Shown here piece after piece: positions 1 through 11,695 of a DNA stretch of 64,000 nucleotides (positions are counted from its first letter, which is position 1; every line of letters begins with the position of its first letter). Both the position numbers and the translations under genes were made by a program. This stretch comes from Saussurea involucrata. Its lineage: Eukaryota; Streptophyta; Magnoliopsida; Asterales; Asteraceae. The notes under the pieces are model-generated. The model saw nothing but the letters and a program-made list of their open reading frames with translations, ran no database searches and was not told where the DNA came from. The DNA is taken from the NCBI GenBank assembly GCA_033807775.1, contig CM066317.1:37389870-37453869 (forward strand). The letters run 5' to 3'.

Positions 1-645
1 TTCAAAAGTTCATATATGAATGTTAATGATTAGATAGTTCATATATGAATATTTTTCAGTAGATCTAGGGTTTTGAATATTCGAAAGTTCATATATGATT
101 ATTAAATATTTCTTAGTTTTTTAATATACTTTTCAGTAGATCTAGGGTTTTGAATATTCGAAAGTTCATATATGAATGTTAATAATATTCGAAAGTTCAT
201 ATATGAATGTTAAAATGTTTTCATATATGAACTTTCGAATATTCGAAAGTTCTAATATGAATGTTCATATATGAACATTCAGATATTCGAAAGTTCATAT
301 ATGAACGTTCGAATAACTAAACTTTGGAATATATGAGCATTCATATATGAACGTTCGAATGTCTGAACATTCATATATGAAAGTTCATATATGAATGCTA
401 ATATAAGAATGTTAATATATTTCGAAACTTCATATATGAACTTTCGAATATCTGAATGTTCATATATGAACTTTCATATTTGAACTTTCAAATATTCGAA
501 AGTTCAAATATGAAAGTTCATATATGAACGTTCAAATATTTGAACATTCATATATGAACATTCATATATGAATATCTATATATTCGAAAATTCATATTTG
601 AATGTTGAATATTCCAAATTTCATGTATGAATGTTTTTTTTATCG
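1..645. repeat. TTCATATATGAA palindrome array (left)
   Basis: Dense, irregular array of the self-complementary 12-mer TTCATATATGAA and close relatives (TTCGAA, GAATATTC, AAGTTCATATATGAATGTT). Units are separated by 2 to about 20 bases rather than in strict tandem. It lies 5' of the ULP1-like pseudogene and probably continues left of the window. The same motif fills the long introns of that gene and of the transposase gene on the other side of element A. Any open frame here is a product of the repeat. Confidence 0.9.
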
Positions 646-1829
646 ATTTGTTGTTTATAGTAAATGAAGATGAAACAACAACCACATGAGAAGTGGAGAA
701 GATAGTTGAAATGAAAGAGCAAGAGGAAGGTAAAAAGAAACAGGACACGTCAAAAGAAGTAGTTTTATATATGTAATCTATAATAAATAATGATAACAAT
801 TTATATTATCATGATGCTTCATTAATTATATTGACAAATATCTATAAACAGACACAGGAACTGCTTCAAAAAGACAAAAAAGAACAAGAAAAGTAACAAA
901 TATAGTTGATTCAGATGATGATTTCGAAAAACCTGTTCAAAAGATAACCAAGAGAAGAAAGAAGGGGAAAGATCAGGAAAAACAAACTTTCCCGGTGATA
1001 AAAGTTTGAACATCTCCAAAACCGCTTTATGAAGCAATTCAAGCGTTAACTAAAGAGTAGAGAGACTGCATAAAAAACATGGGATTTGAGGCTATATTGG
1101 ACATGAAGATGGATGGAATCCCATCAAAGCTAGGATTGTTTGTTGTCGATTCCTTGAACTGTGATACAATAGAGATGGTTATTGGAGAACACAGGCTGCC
1201 AATAACCGAAGAATCAATACATTCTATGCTTGGTGTTCCTATAGAAGGAAAGAATTTATTTGAAGAAAAGTTTATTCTAGATGACAATGACATGTTGGTG
1301 AACTGGAGATCAAAATTTTCAAACAAAATACTCCGACCAACATATCTCAAGCAAAAGATCATTGCTAGCAAGGAAGCAGATTTCAACATCAAGTTGAACT
1401 CAATATGTCTGTTGTAAATTACATACATCCAGAGACAGATGTATCAAAGATAAACTGGTGTTCATACATTCTTGAGTGTTTGAAAAACATCAAAAAGGGT
1501 TGGGTGAGAGACTCTGACATGAGTTTATATGTTGGATCTATCACATACTTGCTCGTAAGTATACTATAACATTTATAAATCTAAAATATATCTTACAACA
1601 ATGTATTAACTTTTTTAATTGATTCTTATTTGCAGCTATTGTATGTTGATAACTTTCAATGTGATGGTGTGTTTGTTCGAAGACATAGACCTTTGATCAA
1701 AATGTGGACTGCGAAGAGATTGAGAAGAAGAGAGGGATATGACATTGATGAAGATGGATTTGGTAAAGGAAATCTAGTTATTGAAGAAGAGATTACGGAG
1801 GAAGAAAAACAAAATGTAAGTATACTATA

Positions 1830-2405
1830 ACATTCATGAATCCTTAATATTCATATTTGAATTCATATAGGAATTATAAAGTATTCATATATGAATTCAT
1901 ATATTATAAACTATACATATTTAATTCATATATGAATTCATACATGAATTCATATATGAATTCATACATGAATTCATACATGAACTCATTTATGAAAGTT
2001 CATATAAGAATTCATATATGAAAGTTCATATAAGAATTCATATATGAAAGTTCATATATGAACTCAAATATGAATGTTCATATATGAATTAATATTTATG
2101 AATTCGTATATGAAAGTTCATATATGATTTTTCATATATGAAAGTTCATATATGAAGTCACATATGAATTCTTATATATGAACTCAAATATGAAAGTTCA
2201 TATGTGAATTCTTATATATGAATTAATATTTATGAATTCGTATATGAAAGTTTATATATGAATTCTTTTATATGAATTCGTATATGAAAGTTCATATATG
2301 AATTCGTATATGAAAGTTCATATATGAATTCATATATAAAGTTCATAAAGTATTAAAGATTCATATATGAATCTTATATATAACTCATAATTTTTATGTG
2401 AATTG
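1830..2405. repeat. TTCATATATGAA array inside intron of ULP1-like gene
   Basis: Intron 1816-2408 consists almost entirely of TTCATATATGAA-type units, with variants such as ATTCATACATGAATTC and AAGTTCATATAAGAATTC. The flanking exons contain none. Confidence 0.9.
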
Positions 2406-3654
2406 TAGGCTTTCCAGACAATGATAAGAGAAAGGATGACCTGCTTAATCTGTGACTCATTGCTTTTAGATCAGACATTTGAAGATGCTTTTATCAGATA
2501 TCCTGATAATGATCTAATTAAAAAATACAAAGCAGAGTTTGATGAATTGATGAACAGAGGAGAAAAGAAGCATAATTTGGAAAGTGACGTATTGATTGGG
2601 GTTGAAGAAGAAGAATTCCTGGAATCAGAGAATCTACACTTGGATACAAATATCAATAATGAGTTATTCAGTACACCTGTTACACAAACAACTAGGATGG
2701 ATACAGACGAATTTTGGGAAGACCCAAAAACTTGTGGGGAAGTTGAAATGATCATGCAAGTTTTTGAACCATCAAAAAAAGAAAAGGAGAAAGAGAAAGA
2801 GAAGGAGAGCGAGAATGAGAAGAAAGAGAATGAGGAGAAAGAGAAAGAGGAGAAAGAGATTGAGAAGAAAGAGAACGCCGAGGAGAAAGAGAAGGAACAG
2901 TTGGTTCTAGAGAAAGAGATTGACGATAAAGAGAAGGCAAAGGAGAGAGAGAATGCTGAAGTAGGAGGACAGGAGAGACATGAGAAGGAGAGTCAAACTG
3001 AGATGCAACATGAAGTTACAACAGAAAACACCATAGATGTTGTGAAAAAGATTGCAGCTTCATATGTGAATGATGCACCCAATTACAGTTTGGGGTTTTC
3101 ATCACAAGAGGAAGAAGGGGAGGAAAAAAAGAATGAGGAAGATAAGAAAAAAGGATGAGAATGAAGATGAAGGAATAGAAGAGAAAGGAATTAGAGAAAA
3201 GGAAGAGGAAGGACAAGAGAAAGAAAAGAAGAAAGGGAAGAGAGAGATCAAAGTGGCAGAAAGCCTGAGGTCACCATATGTTGACAGAGTTGGTTTGATA
3301 TCAAAAACATTGTCGGTGACTGAAAACAAGGTTGGTAGATGGCTGTTTGCACTGACCGGAGAGTGGTGGTAAGTCAGACCTTTAATATTATATATGTTAT
3401 TTTAAAAAGTTAATGATGTTCATATATGATAAATTTCATTTCATTGCATTGCATTATAGTGAGATGATCTATGAAACAACGGATGGGGGACATATGATAA
3501 AGGTGGCAGCGGAAAGTTTAATGCCCAACACGTATGTAGTGGCCAATGTTGTTGATACATGGGCTGCTCTATTGAACACAGAGGAGGCATTAAGAAGCCA
3601 AAAATCCCCACATCGACTTTTTCTTAACACAACAATAATGGTATGTTAATAGTT

Positions 3655-4065
3655 ATATACTTTTTAGTCTAGTTCATATATGTATCACTTTTACATGGGT
3701 TTGTTTTCATATATGAATTTTTTATTTTAAATTACAAAGATTCATATATGAATGATTGTCACTTATGAACTTTATTTACAAAGATCTGTTTTTATTCATA
3801 TATGAATTATTTGAACCATTGAGTTCATATATGAACATGAATTGAATATGAACCTTAGCATTTGGGTTCATATAGGAACCTTATTGTTCATATATGAATG
3901 AATGTCACTTATGAACTATATTTACAAACATCTGTTTTGATTCATATATGAATTATTTGAACCATTGACTTCATATATGAACATGAATTGAATATGAATC
4001 TTAGCATTTGGGTTCATATATGAACCTTCTTGTTCATATATGAATATGAACTATTGTGAAAATCA
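3655..4065. repeat. TTCATATATGAA array inside second long intron
   Basis: Most of intron 3641-4097 is the same palindrome family, here organised as an imperfect direct repeat of about 140-150 bp (compare 3770-3900 with 3900-4045, both holding ACTTATGAACT and GAATATGAA). Confidence 0.85.
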
Positions 4066-4893
4066 AACATTTACATATAATTACTTTGTTTACCTAGCCG
4101 GATGGGGTCCTGAAGAAAAAGAACACCCCAGAAGAAAGTTTCAAGATCTTCAAGTCAAACATTAGAGACGTATTGAAGAATAATGAAGATTTGGCAACTT
4201 TGAGGGAATATGATCTTATATGTATCTAAATTATATACAAAACATACAAATTTGACTGAACTTTTAAATATTCTGATTATGTATAATGAAAACAGGTGTT
4301 CTTCCCCATTATACAATCAAGCCTCTACTTTTTATTTGTATACAACATCAAGCACCCATAAATCTACATTATAGACAACATGTCAACGGATGTATCAATT
4401 GCAAGCAAATATGGAGACGTTCCATTCATTCTGGTAAAGTTACTAATGTTTAAATTTTTGTAAATTCATGAATGAATATATTATCAACTTTACTTATATA
4501 AATAAAAATATTATGCAGCATGGATTGTTTGTTGAATACTTGAGGTCAGTTCAGCATCCCAAAGCAGAAGCGATAGCTCCACTTCAACCACATAAACATA
4601 TAATGAAGTGGTGTAACGAAAAAAACAAACTTGACTGTGGGATCTTCATCATGCGGCATATGGAGACCTACTTTGGCCAAGACATCCAAAAGTGGGATTG
4701 TGGATTTCAAACAAATGTAAAATCTTAGAAACAACAAATTTATCGCTTACGATACAAGTATGCGACAAAGTTGTTACTTTCAGAGAAGAATCTGCATAGG
4801 GAGAAAGTTATAGTAGAAACGAATGAGTTTGACTCATTCAATGAAACAAAGAAGAAGTACATGGAATCGGTTGCAAAGACACTAAAGAAGTAG

Positions 4894-5270
4894 AGGCAAG
4901 ATATGTTGTAAGTGATTGGTTGGGTTTGATGGTTTGATACATTTGGCAGCATACATTTGGTTGGGTTTGATGGTTATTTGGTTTAAAAACAATATTTTCT
5001 GGTACAATTATGGTTTTTTGTTTGTTTATGATGGGTGAAGGTTTGATAGGGTGATAGCATGAAGATACAAATATGCTTGTTTTGGTTGATTATGATGGTT
5101 GATTGGTTGGGGTATTTTTAAACAATAGTACCTATATGTTATGGTTGTAATTTTTGTTGGTAATTGGTAGTTTATAAACAATATTTTTTATCTGTTTTGG
5201 TCTATTTAATATTGTTTTAAAATAGTTCATATTTGAATATATAAACATTCGGAGTTCATATATGAACCTT
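4894..5270. other. 3' flank of ULP1-like gene
   Basis: No gene is visible. The stretch is T/G-rich 3' flank with repeated TTGGTTGGGTTTGATGGTT, ending in two TTCATATATGAA-type units. Bases 5266-5270 (ACCTT) are the left target-site duplication of element A. Confidence 0.6.
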
Positions 5271-5512
5271 TGTGATCCCAGAACAAGTAATCAATCCATA
5301 TAAACAATAAAGGAAGCCATCTCTATATTCAATATGATCAAAGTAGCACACAAGATGAATGCAATGAATGAACTAGTGTGTGTGGCTACTATGTGTGGAA
5401 GATGACCTAATTCCTAAAGAGGAAATAAGCAAACATTATATACCTATGATAAGTATGGAACATTGACACATTTGGTCCCTCTACTTGGTACAATCATAAT
5501 TAAGCACTAACA
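5271..5512 (-). repeat. Element A 3' LTR
   Basis: 242-bp LTR, TGTGATCCC...CACTAACA on the + strand. It is followed at 5513-5524 by ATCTCCCCCTTT, the complement of a Sirevirus-style polypurine tract. Confidence 0.95.
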
Positions 5513-5547
5513 ATCTCCCCCTTTGTACCAATGTAGAGGCAAAAGAT

Positions 5548-6370
5548 TTAGACATCCACCGGGGCCACGTACTTCTTTCGAATACCACGGATGATCTCGA
5601 ACCTCCGCAGTGCATTGCGGTACTCCTTCCGATGGGTAATGGCTTCAATCACTTGGTTGATCAGATCCCTTTCTTTGTTTTTGAGCTTTACCTTTCCACT
5701 TTCATCCAGACGAAGCTTGCTCTTCAGGTGTACCAAATATATCTTGAATGTACCATCACTGAACTTGTTTACTTCAATGACTCTCATGAATCTCTTATTT
5801 GAGTCAAAGTAGACAACTCCGAGATCAGGCTTCTTCAAAACTGTGTAGGCAGGGATACCTTGGATATCAGGCAGACATCGGTTTTGTCGTCTCTGATTTA
5901 CATTTGATTGGTGAGGCTCAAGAGCCATCTGAAAGTCGGTAAGATAGGAGAACTTTAGAGTGTTCCGCATGAATCTTTTAACACTTTGATATGCGGCAGA
6001 CAGTTCTACTTTCTTCTCCGGGAGGGTGGCTAGAAGGTTGTAAAGGCTTAGGAGATCATCCAGTTTCAGACTCTTGAAGTCAGCCTCAGAGAACACACAT
6101 TCAGAACCATCAGATCTCAAGACAGTGAATTCAGGATAAAAGACGTTGAGCGACTTTTGAGATTCAACCTTCAGCACCTTTATTATCACGTTGTCTGATC
6201 TGACAACACCTGTTTCTCTGTCTTTATTTCTCATAACGTACAGAAACTCGATCTTCTTCAGTGATGGCCAGACCTCTATCCCGTAAACTTTCTCCAAGTG
6301 AATTCTCTAAACGTCTTTTACGAACATATCTTTCCTTAAGCTTTCTTGGAAGGGAATCAAAATCCTTACC
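5548..6370 (-). pseudogene. Element A ORF3, C-terminal fragment
   Basis: C-terminal part of the extra ORF that lies between pol and the 3' LTR, clearly homologous to the B copy ending at 31870 and the O copy ending at 21016. Shared features are the motif SEADFKSLKLDDLLSLYN, a VKRFMRNTLKFSYL-type helix, GVVYF and KFSDGTFKI, and a basic C-terminus ending VAPVDV. The frame is interrupted by TAG at 6307-6309, where B has Gln. At 6370 it is cut by the LTR of element P, so the N-terminal two-thirds are gone. Function unknown; no catalytic motif or membrane segment is visible. Confidence 0.85.
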
Positions 6371-7255
6371 TGTTAGGGCAGGTTTTATATGTTGATTTAA
6401 AGTTCAAGGGTGTAATTTGTATTTCCTTAATCTTAGTCCATAGTGAACGGGCCGTGGGCTTGTTACCACGGGCCCAGCATATATAATGTGCAACTAGCTT
6501 AGAAAAATAGTTAGTTGTCTCATTTAGCTTTCAGTATTGTAACGATTATTCTCTGGTCAAATAGCTAAGTGGGCAGCCTTTGTGACTAAATTCTTCGTTC
6601 ATATTTCTTATTCACATAAACACGATTGTTGCACGGATCTGGATCCTACAATTGGTATCAGAGCAGACGGATGGATTGATTCTAAGGTTTGAATTCATCA
6701 AATACTGGTTAGTTTGACTTTCACTCGTCTGACTTTTCTTGAATTCTTGATATTTTTGATTCAATCGAAATCAGTTGTTTTTGCTTATTGGCTTGTGTTA
6801 GCATTATCATTCTAAGAGTTTCCGCAAAATTTCACATCCTAATTCGTTCGTTTGATTGGTCAATTTTGCAAATCAAGTTCAAAACTTTTGGTTGTGTTCT
6901 TACTCAAAAATCCGATTTTTGCTACCAAAAAGTGTTGTTTTTGCTCTAAAATCGATTGGGTTAGTGTTGTTTTGTGCTTGGTGTTGTTTCTAATCTTTCA
7001 GGAACACATTAGAGTAACCCTAGTCGAGTTTTGATCGAATTTAGCAAAAACAGCCGACTTTTCCGGACAAAACAACCGCGTTTTCCGGACAGATCAAGGT
7101 GTCCGGACGTTTGTGGTTCCATCCGGACAAGTCAGTCATCCGGACAAGCTAGTCATCCGGGTAAGTCAATCATCCGGGTAAGTCAATCATCCGGGTAATT
7201 TTTTCAAATCTCAATCTTTCCGGGTAATCTAGTTCCGGACAACTAAAAGTTTCCG
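6371..7255 (+). mobile_element. Element P: 5' end of a plus-strand LTR element
   Basis: A plus-oriented LTR (6371-6650, TGTTAGGGC...GATCCTACA, 280 bp) with a TATATAA box near 6475-6485, followed at once by the primer site TGGTATCAGAGC (6653-6664) and a leader. No gag is reached. The leader ends in a TCCGGACAA-rich array and then runs without an LTR into the truncated ORF3 of element N near 7255. Its 3' end and coding region are missing. It interrupts ORF3 of element A. Confidence 0.85.
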
Positions 7256-7258
7256 GAA
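7050..7258 (+). repeat. TCCGGACAA / TCCGGGTAA short-repeat array
   Basis: At least ten copies of a 9-10 bp motif, TCCGGACAA grading into TCCGGGTAAGTCAATCA, in the untranslated leader of element P. The TCCGGA core is palindromic and contains CpG. Confidence 0.85.
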
Positions 7259-7410
7259 TTCGTTTTATCGAGAAGCGCTGAGAGGTTGTTTGCCTTTGTC
7301 CAGTCTAGTTGATCCAGCTCAAACATAACCTGAGGAGCTTTAGTAATTTCCAGTTCCTCAGAATCAGCGGAGATGGACTCAGCGGTAACATTCAGCTTTG
7401 AAGTTGCCAT
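7256..7410 (-). pseudogene. Element N ORF3, N-terminal stub
   Basis: An ATG at 7410 opens a frame starting MATSKLNVTAESISADSEEL, which runs to the junction with element P near 7255 and stops just beyond it. It sits where ORF3 is expected, downstream of pol. The ATG directly follows a good splice acceptor (AATACAG then TGAAATG on the minus strand), and a matching donor-like AAG/GTTAAT lies near 7803. I infer a leader intron of roughly 390 nt. Confidence 0.6.
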
Positions 7411-8416
7411 TTCACTGTATTATCAGTTCAACCAAAGATGTTAACAAATAAGAATTATCTTAATGTGGAAAGAAAATTTCCATTAAGATTTTTCGAATTT
7501 TGTCCATTTCATTCAGACAAAAAAGTCTTAATGAAGATTAGGGTTTTTCTTGTTTTTGAAAAAAAACGAATATAACACCCATAAGCCTTGTATTCCAGTT
7601 TCTTAAAAAAATGGATACGAAAGAAGAACAAGTTTAAGATTTTAGATTTAAAACTTGAAGAACAACCATGAAATGGTTGTGTTTATAAAACCATGAATGA
7701 AAATGATTTTATTTTTGAGTTCTTTTGTTTGATCTTGTGTAAAACAATGATAAGATCGAAAACAAGTTATTCGCATTTGATAATAGATAAGAACATATTA
7801 ACCTTGAGTTTGATGAAGAAGATGATGAACAGTTCTTGAAGATTGAGAGCACAAAATGCAACAGTGTTCTTTTCTTGCGGAGAAAGATTGATTCGCGTAA
7901 AAGACAAATATAAACTTTGAGAGTGTTTATATAGGAAGAGAGTAGAGAGAGAAAAACTTGAGCGGGAAAGTTTTTCATCATGACACGGACACGTGTTTGC
8001 ATTTGATTGGATAGACAACGAAACGTGCAAACGTGTGTCAGAAAAAGAGCGTGCCTGGTGTTATCCGTTACAATGACGTCACAACTGTCCTTTCACATTC
8101 TTTCGTTGTCTCTGAGGTTTTGAAAGAAAAACTCAAGGACTCTTTGGAAAATATGAAGCACTGAATAGAAATATCAGTGAGGGTTTTAAGAAATTTCAAA
8201 ATATCGCTGTTAAGGAAGAGATATTCAGCGATGTAAGAATTTGAAATCTTGCATTTTCATGCGTTTTGTCAGAGAGAGAAAACATACCTTGATATCAGTT
8301 TAACCAAATTTATTCAGAGAGAAGACGATGAAATGGATTGTACAGGTTTATTTTATCCGAGAGCCTATACAAGAATGTATAAACGTATCGCTGATTAAAT
8401 GTGAACCGCTGAAGAT
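7411..8416 (-). other. Pol-ORF3 spacer of element N
   Basis: About 1 kb without coding sequence between the pol stop and the ORF3 ATG. It holds an internal promoter-like segment (7926-8081) and the inferred ORF3 leader intron. Short open frames in it are not credible proteins. Confidence 0.7.
7926..8081 (-). promoter_or_regulatory. Internal promoter of element N with ERSE-I motif
   Basis: On the minus strand, in order: TGACGTCA (8081-8074), CCAAT (8010-8006), exactly ten bases, CACGTG (7995-7990), then TATATAAA (7933-7926) followed by a pyrimidine-rich stretch typical of plant transcription starts. CCAAT-N10-CACG is the plant ER-stress element ERSE-I; TGACGTCA is a bZIP palindrome. The position suggests that it drives ORF3 separately from the LTR. 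Promoter activity is inferred. Confidence 0.7.
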
Positions 8417-11400
8417 TTATCCTTCAAAGTTCAGCATTCCAAGCTCGCTGATGAGAAAGTTGAATCTTGTCTCATCAAGAGGTTTGGTAAACAAATCAGC
8501 TAACTGATAATCAGTTGGGATAAAATGAAGTTCTATATCACCATTCATCACATGATCTCTGATAAAATGATATCTGATTTCTATGTGTTTTGTCTTTGAG
8601 TGTAGCACTGGATTGTTTGCTATAGCGATGGCACTTGTGCTGTCGCAATAGATTGGAATTTTGGAGAGCTGAAGATCATAGTCTAGTAGTTGATTTCTCA
8701 TCCACAAGACTTGAGAACAGCAGCTTCCTGCGGCTACATACTCAGCTTCAGCTGTGGAAGTGGACACTGAGTTTTGCTTCTTACTTGTCCAACTTACCAG
8801 CTTTCCACCCAGGAGCTGACATCCTCCTGTGGTGCTTTTCCTATCCATTTTGCAACCTGCAAAATCACTGTCTGAATAGGCGGTTAGATCGAATCCTGAA
8901 TCTTTGGGATACCAAAGACCTAGATTCGTTGTACCCTTAAGATATCGAAAGATTCGCTTTACAGCTTTCATATGGGATATCTTAGGTTCAGCTTGATATC
9001 GTGCGCACAGACATGTTGCAAACATAATATCGGGTCGGCTAGCTGTAAGATACAGTAGTGAGCCGATCATCCCACGGTACAGCGTGACATTGACAGGAAC
9101 ACCCTTTGTGTCCTTATCAAGTATCAGCGGTGGTGCCATAGGGGTTTTCATAGCTGAACTTTCAGTTAAGTCGAATTTCCTCAGCATATCTTTAACATAC
9201 TTTCCCTGATTTATAAAAGTTCCTTTTTCAGTTTGCTTAATCTGAAGACCAAGGAAATATGTTAGTTCACCCATCATACTCATTTTATACTCATCTTTCA
9301 TTCTATCAGCGAAACGAGTACAAAGCTCAGGGTTAGTAGAACCAAATATAATGTCATCAACATATATTTGAACTAAAATGATATGACCTTTTATTTTTCT
9401 AAAAAACAAAGTTTTGTCAATCTTACCTCTCTCAAATTTTTCAAGGTGGAGATAAGTAGAAAGAGTGTCATACCATGCACGAGGAGCTTGCTTCAAGCCA
9501 TAAAGTGCCTTATCCAGCTTATAAACATAACCTGGACGCTTAGGATCTGAGAATCCTGGAGGTTGTTCCACATAAACTTCTTCATTCAGCTTTCCATTTA
9601 GAAACGCTGACTTAACATCCATTTGATGTACAGTGAAGTTTTTGTGTACAGCATATGCTAAGAAAAGACGAATAGATTCAAGTCTTGCTACTAGAGCAAA
9701 GGTTTCGTCATAATCTATGCCTTCCTCTTGTCTGTATCCCTGAGCAACAAGACGAGCTTTGTTGCGAGTTACAGTACCATGTTCGTCCAACTTGTTTCGA
9801 TAGACCCACTTAGTGCCTATCACTGTTTTGTCAGTTGGTCTCCGAACAAGTTTCCAAACTTTGTTTCTTTCGAATTCAGTCAGCTCTTCTTGCATAGCGC
9901 TGACCCAGTTTGGATCTCTGAGGGCATCATCTATTTTCTTTGGTTCAGTTAGAGAAATAAAGTTAACAAATAAACAAATATTACCTGCACTTCTACGAGT
10001 CTGAATACCAGCGTTGGGATCACCAAGAATTTGATCGATTGGGTGATTTACAGTCCATCGCTGAGCCGGAGCATGCGTCGCTGACTCAGTCTGAACTGGA
10101 GAAACTGAAGATGAGGCTTCAGCTACTTCTGGATTATCAGCTAAGAGAGGAATGCTTGCATTTGTCACTTCATTCACTGATTGCTGAGAAATAGATGGAA
10201 TTTCTGAGACATTTGGATCAACTGCGGGTATAGTGTTTATAGGAACAGCTGAGACCCAAGATGTTTCAGCTTCACTATTCTGCATATTGGGAATGATAGT
10301 AGGACCATCATTTTCAGTTGTATGAGCATGAGTAGTGGGAACATCTTCTGAATCACCAAGATGAGAAAACATCCATTGATTCAGTTCTTCTGTATCAGCG
10401 TTCGGTTTAGAGTTCGCTGAACGGGATTCGTCAAACGTGACGTGAATAGTTTCTTCTACAGTTTGTCTTCTTCGGTTGAAGACTCTGAAGGCTTTGGAAA
10501 CTGAGGAGTATCCAAGAAAGATTCCATCATCAGCCTTAGGATCAAACTTTCCAAGGGCATCTCTGTTGTTCAGTATGAAACACTGACAACCAAAGATGTG
10601 AAGAAAGCTGATTGAAGGCTTTCTCCCATGAAAAAGTTCATAGGCTGTCTTTTTGAATCTTTTGACTATCAGCGACGTGTTTTGCTTAAAACAAGCCGTG
10701 TTGACAGCTTCTGCCCAAAACTGAGTAGGCAGGTGAGAATCGCTGAGCATTGAACGTGCAGCTTCAATAATTGTTCTATTTCTTCTTTCAGCGACTCCGT
10801 TTTGTTGTGGTGTTCTCACTGACAAAAAGTTGTGAGAAATACCCTTGCTCTCAAGGAAGGAATCAAGAGAACTGTTTTTGAATTCAGTTCCATGATCACT
10901 CCTTATTGAGCGAACAGTCATATTGTTCAGAGTTTCCATCTTCCGAACAAAGGTGATGAGTTCTTCAGGGGTGTCACTCTTAGAACGGAGAAACATTACC
11001 CATATGTAACGAGAGAATTCATCAACTATGACCAGCGTATATTTCTTTCCAGCGATGGATTGTTTGTTAACGGGGCCAAACAAATCCATATGGAGTAGTT
11101 GAAGAGGAGATGACACTGAGGAAACTTGCTTTGACTTAAAGCTTGCCTTGGTCTGCTTCCCTTTTTCACACGCTGAACATAAGGATTCTTTGGCGTATGA
11201 ATGTTGAGGTAGACCAGTGACTAACTCTTTGGATGAAAGAGTATTCAGTGTCTTGAAGTTGAGATGTGAGAGCCTCTTGTGCCATAACCAGTTGACATCA
11301 GAAGATGCCTTTGAGAAGAAACAGGAGTTCTCAGTGGTTGTTGAGTCCATGTTTATAACGTAAACATTTTCCAAACGATAACCGCTGAGAGCTATCTTCT

Positions 11401-11695
11401 CCTTTTTGTCAGAGACAAAGCAGGATTCCTTAGTGAAAATCACTTTGTTATCCATGTCGCAAAGCTGACTGATGCTCAGAAGATTATGCTTCAGCCCTTC
11501 AACATATGCGACTCTTCTGAAGGATGTTGTACCATTTGAAAGTACACCATACCCTCGGGTGTGTCCTTTTCCATTTCCACCGAAAGTCACAGAGGGACCC
11601 TTCTCTTCCTTGTATTCAGCGAGCAGGCTTTTCTTTCCAGTCATGTGTCTAGAGCATCCGCTATCGAGATACCAGATACCCTTCTTAACCTGCAA
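8417..11695 (-). CDS. pol: Element N Pol polyprotein (protease, integrase, RT, RNase H)
   Basis: Uninterrupted 1092-residue copia Pol. Order: retropepsin motif YLDSGCSRHMTG (about residues 9-20); GAG-pre-integrase region with the HHCC finger ending LCSACEKGKQT (about 170-180); integrase core with the Asp of LHMDLFGPV, RSDHGTEF and the Glu of VAERRNRT; reverse transcriptase with the catalytic YVDDIIFGS (about 760); RNase H with YSDSDFAGC and STAEAEYVA; C-terminal end LGMLNFEG. All catalytic residues I can check are present. The frame is the same as gag, separated only by the gag stop. The first Met is not necessarily the true start: translation probably reaches pol from gag (see 11690-11725). 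This is the best-preserved pol in the window. Confidence 0.95.
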   Translation of the reverse strand: MQVKKGIWYLDSGCSRHMTGKKSLLAEYKEEKGPSVTFGGNGKGHTRGYGVLSNGTTSFRRVAYVEGLKHNLLSISQLCDMDNKVIFTKESCFVSDKKEKIALSGYRLENVYVINMDSTTTENSCFFSKASSDVNWLWHKRLSHLNFKTLNTLSSKELVTGLPQHSYAKESLCSACEKGKQTKASFKSKQVSSVSSPLQLLHMDLFGPVNKQSIAGKKYTLVIVDEFSRYIWVMFLRSKSDTPEELITFVRKMETLNNMTVRSIRSDHGTEFKNSSLDSFLESKGISHNFLSVRTPQQNGVAERRNRTIIEAARSMLSDSHLPTQFWAEAVNTACFKQNTSLIVKRFKKTAYELFHGRKPSISFLHIFGCQCFILNNRDALGKFDPKADDGIFLGYSSVSKAFRVFNRRRQTVEETIHVTFDESRSANSKPNADTEELNQWMFSHLGDSEDVPTTHAHTTENDGPTIIPNMQNSEAETSWVSAVPINTIPAVDPNVSEIPSISQQSVNEVTNASIPLLADNPEVAEASSSVSPVQTESATHAPAQRWTVNHPIDQILGDPNAGIQTRRSAGNICLFVNFISLTEPKKIDDALRDPNWVSAMQEELTEFERNKVWKLVRRPTDKTVIGTKWVYRNKLDEHGTVTRNKARLVAQGYRQEEGIDYDETFALVARLESIRLFLAYAVHKNFTVHQMDVKSAFLNGKLNEEVYVEQPPGFSDPKRPGYVYKLDKALYGLKQAPRAWYDTLSTYLHLEKFERGKIDKTLFFRKIKGHIILVQIYVDDIIFGSTNPELCTRFADRMKDEYKMSMMGELTYFLGLQIKQTEKGTFINQGKYVKDMLRKFDLTESSAMKTPMAPPLILDKDTKGVPVNVTLYRGMIGSLLYLTASRPDIMFATCLCARYQAEPKISHMKAVKRIFRYLKGTTNLGLWYPKDSGFDLTAYSDSDFAGCKMDRKSTTGGCQLLGGKLVSWTSKKQNSVSTSTAEAEYVAAGSCCSQVLWMRNQLLDYDLQLSKIPIYCDSTSAIAIANNPVLHSKTKHIEIRYHFIRDHVMNGDIELHFIPTDYQLADLFTKPLDETRFNFLISELGMLNFEG

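Larger units (their letters stand above)
655..4893 (+). pseudogene. ULP1-like cysteine protease gene of a MULE, decayed
   Basis: Reads as a spliced gene related to the ULP1/SENP SUMO-protease-like proteins carried by plant MULEs (the Kaonashi type). Supported exons, by GT..AG borders and continuity, are 852-1554, 1636-1815, 2409-3368, 3460-3640, 4098-4221, 4296-4433 and 4519-4893, with a possible earlier exon near 655-770. Exon 852-1554 starts with a Lys/Arg-rich segment; exon 1636-1815 has LLYVDNFQCDG followed by a basic helix. Exon 2409-3368 carries a long Lys/Glu-rich, probably coiled-coil stretch. The last exon has the protease signature DCGIFIMRHMETYFG with the nucleophile-type Cys. Breaks: stops near 1009 and 1057, frameshifts near 1400 and 3120-3160, an in-frame TAA near 4361, and TAG at 4726 with the frame open again to 4893. 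Where relatives have the catalytic His before Tyr-Phe-Leu (exon 4296-4433) I read Leu. It would not make an active protease. Family call is firm, exon borders are approximate. Confidence 0.8.

Noticed and set aside
548..1037. Open frames on the minus strand across the left array and the start of the ULP1-like gene
   Set aside because: They arise from AT-rich repeats or lie antisense to recognisable exons; no domain, no splice or codon support.
6371..6650. ERSE-like module in the element P LTR
   Set aside because: A CCACGG motif precedes the TATA box, but there is no CCAAT at the required spacing; the LTRs of A, B and O also lack it.
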